Below, one piece after another: positions 9,357 through 16,349 of a DNA stretch of 42,053 bases. The notes beneath the pieces were generated by a model. That model was not told the origin of the DNA. It made no database searches and saw nothing but the letters and a program-made list of their open reading frames with translations. Position numbers and translations under genes: made by a program. The stretch spans positions 1 to 42,053 of the forward strand of contig CAMAXZ010000037.1 of the NCBI GenBank assembly GCA_945862325.1, written 5' to 3'. Origin of the DNA: Klebsiella pneumoniae. Lineage in GTDB: Bacteria; Myxococcota_A; UBA796; SXON01. Numbering within the stretch: position 1 is the stretch's first letter; each line of letters opens with the position of its first letter.

Positions 9357-10347
9357 GCTCCGCCACGCGGAGATGATCGAGGACGATCGCGAGGTTACGA
9401 CCGTTCACGTCGCTCGGGCGCTCGATCTGGAGCGCGCGCATCGTCCGCGCCGCCTCGTGCAGCTGATCGCACACGACGCCGAGGCGCGCGTGGTCGAGGG
9501 CGTTGCGGGCCTTCCCCGCGAATTCCTTGCGGTACACCTGGAAGATCTCGTTCGCGTCCTGGCCGAGGCGCCGCGCGAGGTCGGCGCCGGACACCGCCGC
9601 GCGCGCGGTCCGGATGCGCGCCAGCTCGTCGCGCCAGAAGGCGATGCGTTCGGTCACCTTCTTGATGTTCGCGAGGTTTGCGTCCGAGGACACGCCCATT
9701 TCGCGCACGGCCACCATGCGCCCGCGCACCTCGTCGAGCGCGGCGATCATGCGCTCGAGAAGCGCGACCCGGCGCGTCGCGCGATTGCGACCCTCGAAGC
9801 TCTGGCGCCAGTGCTCGAACTGCTGGTTGGCGAGCGTGGCGAGGAGGCGCGCTTCTTCTGTCGGGGCGAGGGCGGCACGCGCGTCGGCGATGGCGGCGCA
9901 CTCCGACGTGTAGAGGCGGGCGTTCGCCGCGATCTGCTCTTTGCGCGCCGCGAGGCGGGGGTTGCCGGCGTCGGGGATCGCGTCGAGGCGGGCCCGCTCG
10001 TCCGCCGCGAGCTCGAGCAGGAGCCCGCGGTCGCGCGTGCGGCGATCCTTGCCCGCGAAGTGGCGGCCGTAGCGGTAGTTGTCGAGCTCGGACCACTCGG
10101 CGACGCGCCAGGCCTCGACGACGGCGGGGCCGCCCGCCTGGATCTCGGCGATGGCCGCGCGCTCGCCTCGGTACAGCGACAGGCGCTCGTCGAGCAGCGC
10201 CCGGCCGGCGGCGTCGGCGCCCGACGCGAGCGCCGTGGCCTCGGCGATGAGCCCGTCGAGGACGCCGAGATCGCGCGTGGCGCGCGAGCGACCCGCGAAG
10301 GTGTTCCGGTAGCGTTCGTGGAGGGACTCGATCTGGGCCTGGGTCAT
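9316..10347 (-). CDS. Uncharacterised protein of four internal repeats
   Basis: This 343-residue, mostly alpha-helical, charged protein has no signal peptide and no membrane segment. It is built from four divergent copies of one module of about 80-92 residues. Each copy opens with an FxG[RK]xR element, at Phe17 (FAGRSRATRD), Phe97 (FAGKDRRTRD), Phe184 (FEGRNRATRR) and Phe276 (FAGKARNALD). Each closes with a helix carrying ExxxI, usually followed by an Ala-Arg pair (Glu62, Glu149, Glu241, Glu332). The conserved basic patch could bind a polyanion, but that is inference. I do not recognise the family. The ATG at 10347 has GGAG five bases upstream. It lies 20 bp after the glycosyltransferase gene and overlaps recQ's assigned start, so it is probably co-transcribed with both. 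Confidence 0.8.
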   Translation of the reverse strand: MTQAQIESLHERYRNTFAGRSRATRDLGVLDGLIAEATALASGADAAGRALLDERLSLYRGERAAIAEIQAGGPAVVEAWRVAEWSELDNYRYGRHFAGKDRRTRDRGLLLELAADERARLDAIPDAGNPRLAARKEQIAANARLYTSECAAIADARAALAPTEEARLLATLANQQFEHWRQSFEGRNRATRRVALLERMIAALDEVRGRMVAVREMGVSSDANLANIKKVTERIAFWRDELARIRTARAAVSGADLARRLGQDANEIFQVYRKEFAGKARNALDHARLGVVCDQLHEAARTMRALQIERPSDVNGRNLAIVLDHLRVAEREHVAIADARPKG

Positions 10348-10351
10348 CGGT

Positions 10352-10364
10352 GCTCCGAAGGAGC
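10352..10364 (-). promoter_or_regulatory. Hairpin that would cover the Shine-Dalgarno
   Basis: In the 20-base gap before the four-repeat gene, GCTCC-TTC-GGAGC (minus-strand reading) forms a perfect 5-bp stem. The right arm contains GGAG, the only plausible ribosome binding site for the ATG at 10347. If folded, it would limit initiation unless ribosomes arrive from the upstream glycosyltransferase gene, which ends inside the same gap. Confidence 0.35.
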
Positions 10365-10367
10365 GGG

Positions 10368-11813
10368 CTAACCCGGCGCGGGCGGCACGGAGCCCCGCAA
10401 TCGGGCTTCGAGGCGTCGACCCAACGCCCATCCCGGCGCGGCGTCGAGCGCGCGCTCTAGGACGGCCAGGGCGTGGGCGCGTTCGCCGCGGTGCAGGTGG
10501 AATTCGAGCAGGGCGGCCGGCGCCGTGACGTCGGCGGGGTCGAGCGCCCACGCGCGGGTGTAGGCGTCGCGGGCGGTCGCGACGTCGCCCACGTCTCGGG
10601 CGGCGCCGCCCACGGAGCGCCACAGCGGCGCACGGTCGCCGAGGTAGGCGAGGGCGTGACGGAGCGCGCGCGCCGCCGTGCTGCCGTGGAGCACGCCGAG
10701 GTCGGTGAGCACGACCGCGGCGACGTGCGCGGCCGGCTCCGGCAGGCCCGCCGGGAGGGCGCGGGCGTACATCGCGGCGTCGAGCGCCGCGCCGAGAGGG
10801 TCGAGGGCGTCGTCGTCGAGGTCGTCGGCGTACAACGCGCGCGGCGCGGGCGCGCCGGCGTCGACCGCGGCGTACCCGGCGCGCTGCGCGTCGATCATGC
10901 GGTGGGTGGAGGCGGTGGCGCCCACGCGGTCGAAGGCCGCGCGTCGTTGCTCGGCGTCCCGGTCGGTGCCCAGGGCGGCGATCCGCGCGCGCAGGGCGCT
11001 CGCGCCGGCCGCGGGGCTCGCGTCCGCGGACGCGCTCACGTGCCCCTCCGCGATCAGTTGCTCGAACGCTGGTAGAGGCGCGACGACCACCGCGGCACCA
11101 GCGGCCGACGCCTCGTAGACCGTGCGCCCGAAGGTCTCGGCCGCCGACCCGTGGACGACCACATCCGCCCACTCGAGCCAGGCCCGCGGGTCGTCCACCA
11201 CCCCCACCCGCCGTACCCCGTGCGTCGTGGGCCCTTCCACCCCGACGACCACGGCGTCGACGGCGAGGCCCGCGAAGGCGCCCGCCGCGGCGAGATCATC
11301 GAGGGTGTACGCCATCTCTTTCCCATCTCGTCGCACCTCGAGGACCCGCACGGGCCGCCCGTCGAGGCTGGCGCGGGTCGGGAGCTCGCTCGGCACGTCC
11401 ACGCCTTCCGGCAGCACGGAGACGCGTCCGGGCGCCGTCTGTACGGCGGCGGTGGCCGCCCCGACCACCCAGGTGTGGTCGAACAGCCCGCCGCGCTCGC
11501 TCGTGAGGTGGTTGTGCACGGTCTGGACGAGGCGGGTCGGGCCGGCGAGCTGCAGGGCCGCGACGAGCAGCGGGTCGTTGTTGATGGTGTGGAGGTGGGC
11601 GACGCGCGCGCCGCGGACCGCGCGAACCGTGGCGGCGAACCTCGGTCGTTCGATGACGGTGACCTCGCTCCCGCCCGCGCGGGCGAGGTCGACCGCGCGC
11701 CCCGCCACGCCGGGGACGACGAGGGGGCCGGGGAAGTGGCGCAGCAACGCGAGCACGTGGGTCTCGGTGCCGCCGACGACCATGCGGGGGTAGACGCGGA
11801 CCAGCCTCGACAC
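10368..11813 (-). CDS. GT4-like glycosyltransferase with C-terminal TPR-like helices
   Basis: This 481-residue GT-B fold protein has the N-terminal acceptor-domain signature MVVGGTETHVLALL, typical of GT4 enzymes. The donor half carries VVVHGSAAETFGRTVYEASA, equivalent to the E-x7-E nucleotide-sugar site, with Glu in AAETFG and YEASA. After about residue 330 the sequence becomes helical and repetitive (for example GDVATARDAYTRAWALDPAD), matching one or two tetratricopeptide repeats, so this is a fusion of glycosyltransferase and TPR. It would act on the cytoplasmic side of the membrane. It uses a GTG start and diverges from the FdhF-like gene by 56 bp. Donor and acceptor sugars cannot be deduced. 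Confidence 0.78.
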   Translation of the reverse strand: MSRLVRVYPRMVVGGTETHVLALLRHFPGPLVVPGVAGRAVDLARAGGSEVTVIERPRFAATVRAVRGARVAHLHTINNDPLLVAALQLAGPTRLVQTVHNHLTSERGGLFDHTWVVGAATAAVQTAPGRVSVLPEGVDVPSELPTRASLDGRPVRVLEVRRDGKEMAYTLDDLAAAGAFAGLAVDAVVVGVEGPTTHGVRRVGVVDDPRAWLEWADVVVHGSAAETFGRTVYEASAAGAAVVVAPLPAFEQLIAEGHVSASADASPAAGASALRARIAALGTDRDAEQRRAAFDRVGATASTHRMIDAQRAGYAAVDAGAPAPRALYADDLDDDALDPLGAALDAAMYARALPAGLPEPAAHVAAVVLTDLGVLHGSTAARALRHALAYLGDRAPLWRSVGGAARDVGDVATARDAYTRAWALDPADVTAPAALLEFHLHRGERAHALAVLERALDAAPGWALGRRLEARLRGSVPPAPG

Positions 11814-11869
11814 GATGCCCCCTCGTCGCGCCGCGTACCCCGGCGCCGCCTCGCGGGGTAACAGCCCAC

Positions 11870-14098
11870 ATGAGCTCGTCGCCGGTCCGCGGACAGAACG
11901 CCATCGCGAGCCTCGCCCCGCTCGGGCTGGGCCACCAGAAGCCGCACCACATCTGGGAGATGTTCGAGGTCCTCTGGGAGAACCGGGACAGCCTGCCCTA
12001 CGCGTGGCGCGTGCTCTCCCAGGGCGTGTGCGACGGCTGTTCCCTCGGGCCCCGTGGCCTCGCCGACGACGTCATCGACGGCGTGCACCTCTGTACGACG
12101 CGGCTCAAGCTCCTTCGCCTCAACACGATGCCCGCGCTCCGCGAGTCGGACGTGGCCGACATCGGCGCGCTCCGCGCGATGGACAACCGTGCCCTGCAGG
12201 AGCTCGGGCGGTTGCCGTACCCCTTCGTGTACCGCAAGGGAGACCGTGGTTTTCGGCGGATTTCGTGGGACGAGGCGTTGGCGATCGCCGGGGCGGCCGT
12301 GCGCGACACGCCGCCCGAGCGGCAAGCCTGGTTCGCGACCAGCCGCGGCATCACGAACGAGACCTACTACGCCTTCACGAAGGCGGCGCGGCTGTCCGGA
12401 ACGAACAACGTCGATCTTTGTGCCCGCCTCTGCCATCAGGCGTCGGTCGCGGGGCTGAAGGCCACGATCGGCGTGGGCGCGCCCACGTGCTCGCTGTCCG
12501 ACTGGATCGGCACCGACCTGCTGCTGCTCTGGGGCACCGACATCGCCAACAACCAGCCGGTCACGATGAAGTACCTCGCGCACGCCAAGCAGAAGGGCAC
12601 GCGCGTGGTGGTCATCAACCCGATGCGCGAGCTCGGCCTGGAGCGGTATTGGGTGCCCTCGATGCCCGTGAGCGCGCTCTTCGGAACGAAGATCCAAGAT
12701 GATTTCGTCCAGGTGCGGGTCGGCGGGGACATCGCGCTCGTGTACGGGTTGCTCAAGCGCCTCGTGGAGACCGGGGCGGTGGACCACGCGTTCATCGAGG
12801 CCCACACCACCGGCTGGGGCGCGCTGGAAGCCCACGTGCGCCGCCTGGACTGGGCGACGATCGAGGCGGACAGCGGCGTCCCGAAGGCACAGATCGAGTG
12901 GATCGCCGAGCTCTACGCGCGGGCGCAGACCTGCGTGAGCGTGTGGTCGATGGGCCTGACCCAGCACGTGTTCGGCACGGAGAACGTCGAGGCGGTCGCG
13001 GCCCTGCACCTCGCCCGCGGCATGATCGGCCGTCCCAAGACGGGGGTCGTGCCGATTCGCGGGCACTCGGGCGTGCAGGGCGGAGGAGAGTGCGGCGTCG
13101 GCCCAAACATCTTGCCGGGCGGGGTCCCGCTCGACGACGTGAGCGCGGCGCGCTTCGAGGCCGAGTGGGGCCGCCCGATCCCCCGCCACAAGGGGCTGTC
13201 GACCATGCGGATGGTCGAGAAGATGGGCGAGGACGGGGTGGACCTCCTCTACAACGTGGGCGGCAACCTGCTCGCGGTGCTGCCGGACCCGGACTGGGTA
13301 CGCGACGCCTACACACGCGTGAAGGTCCGGATCCACCAGGACATCGTCCTCAACACCTCCACGGTGCTGGAGGGGGGCGACACCGTGCTGCTGCTCCCCG
13401 CGCAGACCCGTTACGAGCAGACCGGCGGCGGGACGAGCACGTCCACGGAGCGGCGGGTGCGCTTCTCCCCGGAGATCCCCAACCACCCGCAGGTCGGCGA
13501 ATGCCGACCGGAGTGGTGGATCCCGGCCCGCATCGCGATGGCGGCCCACCCCGAGCTCGCCGGCCAGCTCGGCTGGGACCACAGCCAGCCCATCCGTGAC
13601 GAGATGGCGCGAACGATGCCGATCTACGCCGGAATCGAGCGCCTGCGTGCCGCCGGCGATCACGTGCAGTGGGGTGGGCCGCTGTTGTGCGAGGGGGGGC
13701 GGTTTCCGGGGATGCCGGACGAGAAGGCGCGCTTCGTCGTGGTCACGGTGCCGCGGGTCGAGGTGCCGGAGGGGCACTTCTACCTGACCACGCGCCGGGG
13801 CAAACAGTTCAACTCGATCGTCATCAAGGACCACGACCCGCTTCAGGGCGGCCGCGCGCGCGACGAGGTGCTCATCTGCCGTGCGGACCTCGAGAAGCTC
13901 GGGTTCGCCGATGGTGATCGGGCGGTGTTGGTGAGCGCGCTCGGTCGGTTCCCGTGCACCCTGCGCCTCGCCGACCTCCGCGAGGGCGTGCTTCAAGCGT
14001 ATTGGCCGGAGTGCAACGTCGTCATCGGCCGCCGGCTCGACCCGCGCAGCGAAGAGCCCGACTACAACGCGCCCGTGCGCGTCGAGCGCTCCGGGTGA
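11870..14098 (+). CDS. FdhF/YdeP-family molybdopterin oxidoreductase
   Basis: This 742-residue member of the bis-MGD (DMSO reductase/formate dehydrogenase) superfamily belongs to the soluble FdhF/YdeP-like branch. An N-terminal CDGC (Cys54, Cys57) with a later Cys in VHLCTTR may bind an iron-sulfur cluster, but the canonical ferredoxin-like four-Cys motif is not clear. CARLCH at 184-189 places Cys188 where formate dehydrogenase H has its selenocysteine, the molybdenum ligand, followed by the conserved SVAGL. The C-terminal MGD-binding domain contains TTRRGKQFNSI. The start is an ATG. It is followed by fdhD, whose product sulfurates this cofactor type, which supports the assignment. Formate oxidation is possible, but YdeP-like proteins have been linked to other roles, so the reaction is open. 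Confidence 0.87.
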   Translation: MSSSPVRGQNAIASLAPLGLGHQKPHHIWEMFEVLWENRDSLPYAWRVLSQGVCDGCSLGPRGLADDVIDGVHLCTTRLKLLRLNTMPALRESDVADIGALRAMDNRALQELGRLPYPFVYRKGDRGFRRISWDEALAIAGAAVRDTPPERQAWFATSRGITNETYYAFTKAARLSGTNNVDLCARLCHQASVAGLKATIGVGAPTCSLSDWIGTDLLLLWGTDIANNQPVTMKYLAHAKQKGTRVVVINPMRELGLERYWVPSMPVSALFGTKIQDDFVQVRVGGDIALVYGLLKRLVETGAVDHAFIEAHTTGWGALEAHVRRLDWATIEADSGVPKAQIEWIAELYARAQTCVSVWSMGLTQHVFGTENVEAVAALHLARGMIGRPKTGVVPIRGHSGVQGGGECGVGPNILPGGVPLDDVSAARFEAEWGRPIPRHKGLSTMRMVEKMGEDGVDLLYNVGGNLLAVLPDPDWVRDAYTRVKVRIHQDIVLNTSTVLEGGDTVLLLPAQTRYEQTGGGTSTSTERRVRFSPEIPNHPQVGECRPEWWIPARIAMAAHPELAGQLGWDHSQPIRDEMARTMPIYAGIERLRAAGDHVQWGGPLLCEGGRFPGMPDEKARFVVVTVPRVEVPEGHFYLTTRRGKQFNSIVIKDHDPLQGGRARDEVLICRADLEKLGFADGDRAVLVSALGRFPCTLRLADLREGVLQAYWPECNVVIGRRLDPRSEEPDYNAPVRVERSG

Positions 14099-14109
14099 GC
14101 GTACGGCGC

Positions 14110-14298
14110 TCAGGGGTCGTTGGGGCGCGCCCGCATGTCGACCTCGACGATCGTGAGCTCCGGCGGGCGGTTGGCCCAGTCCCAGAAGAACCCGAAGACG
14201 GCGGCCGCCAGCCCCGCGACGACGAAGAGCGGGAACAGCCTCGCGGAGGCGTCGCCGCCCGTGGAGGATCGCGTGGGGCGTCCGATCGTGGAGAACAT
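14110..14298 (-). CDS. Small single-pass membrane protein
   Basis: A 62-residue frame lies on the strand opposite fdhF and fdhD. Residues 1-20 are polar, one hydrophobic helix covers about 21-43 (FPLFVVAGLAAAVFGFFWDW), and a short acidic tail follows. The start at 14298 has AGGAG six bases upstream, a stronger ribosome binding site than most genes here, and the hydrophobic segment argues against a chance frame. It converges on the fdhF-like gene with 11 bp between stops and diverges from fdhD with 21 bp between starts. No family is recognised. It could tether or modulate the neighbouring redox enzyme, but the opposite orientation makes an unrelated role equally possible. Confidence 0.6.
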   Translation of the reverse strand: MFSTIGRPTRSSTGGDASARLFPLFVVAGLAAAVFGFFWDWANRPPELTIVEVDMRARPNDP

Positions 14299-14319
14299 GG
14301 CTCGCTCCTATCGGACGTC

Positions 14320-15072
14320 GTGGCGTCGCGTCGGTTCGGCGTGGCGCGCGTGCCGGGCGGCGACGGCTGGGACGACGTGGCGGTCGAGGAGCCGCTGGAG
14401 ATCCGGGTGAACGGCGCCCCGGCGGCGGTGACGATGCGCACGCCCGGGCATGATCTCGACCTTGCGGCTGGGTTTTTGTGGACTGAGGGCGTGATCGACG
14501 GAGCCGACGACCTGCGCGCGCTCGCGGTGGTCGCGGAGAACGTGGTCGACGTCGTCCTGGCCGAGGGGGTGCCGGCCAACCGGGCGCGGCTCGCCGACCG
14601 CGCCGCGTTCGCGTCGTCCGCCTGCGGGATCTGCGGCGTCGCGGGACTCGAGCGCCTTCGGCGGAGCGCCGCGCCACGCCGCGCGCTCGTCCACGACTTC
14701 GACGCGGTCACCGCGCTGCCCGCCCGCCTTCGCGCGGCGCAGGCCGGGTTCGCGCTCACCGGCGGGCTCCACGCCGCGGCCCTCGTCGTGGGGGACGAGC
14801 TCTGCGCGCTCCGCGAGGATGTCGGGCGCCACAACGCCGTCGACAAGGTGCTCGGCGCGCGGCTGCGCGAGGACGCGCTCCCGCTCGACGCCGTCGGCTT
14901 GTTCGTGACGAGCCGCGCCGGCTACGAGATCGTGGCCAAGGCGCTCGTGGCCGGTGTCGGCTGGGTCGCCGCGATCGGCGCACCGACCTCGCTCGCGGTG
15001 CAGGCCGCCACCGCGGCGGGCCTGCCGTTGTGGGCGTGGGTCCGACCGGACCGGGCGACCCGCTACGCGTGA
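14320..15072 (+). CDS. fdhD: Formate dehydrogenase accessory sulfurtransferase FdhD
   Basis: FdhD passes sulfur from a cysteine desulfurase to the molybdenum-bis-MGD cofactor of formate dehydrogenases. The product is 250 residues from a GTG at 14320. It carries the family's AVEEPLEIRVNG segment, the catalytic CGICG pair (Cys102 and Cys105), GGLHAAAL, EDVGRHNAVDKVLG and TSRAGYEIVAKA, in family order. The frame is open far upstream, but family similarity begins just before VAVEEPL and no better start is visible. An ATG at 14297 is in another frame. The likely client is the FdhF-like protein encoded 221 bp upstream. It converges on the next gene with a 4-bp gap. Confidence 0.92.
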   Translation: MASRRFGVARVPGGDGWDDVAVEEPLEIRVNGAPAAVTMRTPGHDLDLAAGFLWTEGVIDGADDLRALAVVAENVVDVVLAEGVPANRARLADRAAFASSACGICGVAGLERLRRSAAPRRALVHDFDAVTALPARLRAAQAGFALTGGLHAAALVVGDELCALREDVGRHNAVDKVLGARLREDALPLDAVGLFVTSRAGYEIVAKALVAGVGWVAAIGAPTSLAVQAATAAGLPLWAWVRPDRATRYA

Positions 15073-15076
15073 GGGC

Positions 15077-16267
15077 TCAGCGCCAACTCCAGAACGGGTG
15101 GGCCCAGGACGCGGTCGGAGGGGTCGGCGGGGGCGGCGGCGGCGGCGTGTGCACCGACTCCGTCGGCCGGCCGGTCCAGCCGTCGGTGACGAGGCTGCCG
15201 ACGAAGCGCGCGTCCGCGTACACCCGGTCGATCTGGTCGCGGATGTCCGCGATGTCGCCCGGGTCGACGACGCCGTCGCTCGTCGCCCGGTAGAACTGGA
15301 CCGTGACGCGCACGGGGAAGCGGGTGTCGCGACGCACGTCCACTCCCCGGAGCTCGGCGAACGGCCCTTCCGTCGGTCCATGGCCGATCACCGCCGTCTC
15401 CACGTTCGAGCGCGCGCTCGGCGCCGCCGCCATGTCGGACTCCGCCATGTCGTAGCCCCCCATCGCCATCGCCGGGCGGCGCGGCTCGCGGTGGAGCAAA
15501 GGAACCTGCACGATCATCACCATGTCGAGGCCCGGCTGCGACGCGGCCGCCGAGCCGGCCTTCCGGGCGTAGTCGCTCAGGCGGGTGGCCGTGAAGGGCG
15601 CGCGCTCGCCATCGTCGTTGAACGTCAGGACTTCGCTCATGTACCCGCCGCTGTTGTCGACGACCTGGATGCTCGTGCCCTCGCGTGTGGCCACCATCGT
15701 GAGCACGGCCGGGTTGCCCGGCGAGCTCTGGTAGTTGTAGATCACGGGGGTGAACGTCGCTTCGCGCCCCTGCGGGATCGGCAGGAAGCACGCCTGCGCG
15801 CTCACGAGCACGTCGGCGTCCCGGCTGTCCCAGAGGCTGCGCACGCGGCCCGCGGCGGTGTACGCGTCGTGGAGGTAGGCCGCCGGGGACTGGAGGATGG
15901 AGGCGAGGGTGACCGGCCGGAGCGCGGCGCCGCGCTCATTGCCGACCCGAAGCCACATGTCGTCCGAGCGCAGGTCGGCGGTGACGTCGTGGTAGTTGTC
16001 GAAGCGGAGCACCGGCATCGGGTGGAGCTGGCCGCGGCCATCGCGCACGCCGATCGTCAGGTCCGAGATGTTCGGGCCCCACACCGAGCCCTTCGATCGG
16101 CCGGTGTCTTCCCAGGTGACGTTCACCACCGACAGCCCTTCGCGGTCGGCCATGCGGCGCACGTCTTCGTCCCAGACCATGCGTTCGACGCGTTCGATCG
16201 CGGTGTCGAAGCGGGTGTCGGTCCAGGCGTGGGCATCGGTGACGAGGGCGAGGGCGAGGGCGATCAT
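15077..16267 (-). CDS. Secreted conserved protein of unknown function
   Basis: This 396-residue protein has a short signal peptide (MIALALALVTDAHA) and a well-placed GGAG five bases before the ATG. The central part (about 150-260: ADVLVSAQACFLPIPQG, FTPVIYNYQSSPGNPAVL, EGTSIQVVDN) and a later segment (FPVRVTVQFYRATSDGVV, about 320-336) read as a conserved beta-rich domain. From memory these phrases recur in uncharacterised proteins of other phyla, including cyanobacteria, which I cannot verify here. Two cysteines at most are visible. The C-terminus is a run of prolines followed by an aromatic-rich end. It converges on fdhD. No enzymatic motif is recognised. Confidence 0.75.
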   Translation of the reverse strand: MIALALALVTDAHAWTDTRFDTAIERVERMVWDEDVRRMADREGLSVVNVTWEDTGRSKGSVWGPNISDLTIGVRDGRGQLHPMPVLRFDNYHDVTADLRSDDMWLRVGNERGAALRPVTLASILQSPAAYLHDAYTAAGRVRSLWDSRDADVLVSAQACFLPIPQGREATFTPVIYNYQSSPGNPAVLTMVATREGTSIQVVDNSGGYMSEVLTFNDDGERAPFTATRLSDYARKAGSAAASQPGLDMVMIVQVPLLHREPRRPAMAMGGYDMAESDMAAAPSARSNVETAVIGHGPTEGPFAELRGVDVRRDTRFPVRVTVQFYRATSDGVVDPGDIADIRDQIDRVYADARFVGSLVTDGWTGRPTESVHTPPPPPPPTPPTASWAHPFWSWR

Positions 16268-16349
16268 GAGCGCTCCGAGAGGTTCGCACCCGGAACGTGC
16301 GGCCGGGCCCCCTGCTTACAGCGGTCGGCTTTCGGAATAGCCGTCGCGG

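Noticed and set aside
4542..11813. Defence island (RecQ plus kinase plus unknown protein)
   Set aside because: RecQ and a Hanks kinase are common housekeeping proteins. No nuclease, methylase, toxin or sensor domain of known defence systems is present, so the label is not supported.
12419..12436. Selenocysteine in the FdhF-like protein
   Set aside because: The Mo-ligand position is an ordinary TGC cysteine codon (Cys188), not an in-frame TGA, so no selenocysteine insertion is needed.
14297..14299. ATG as the fdhD start
   Set aside because: It is in a different frame from the conserved FdhD sequence. That frame encodes an Arg-rich shadow.
11054..14677. A minus-strand open frame of 1207 codons
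   Set aside because: It is antisense to the FdhF-like gene and fdhD, then overlaps the glycosyltransferase in the wrong frame. It has no recognisable domain.
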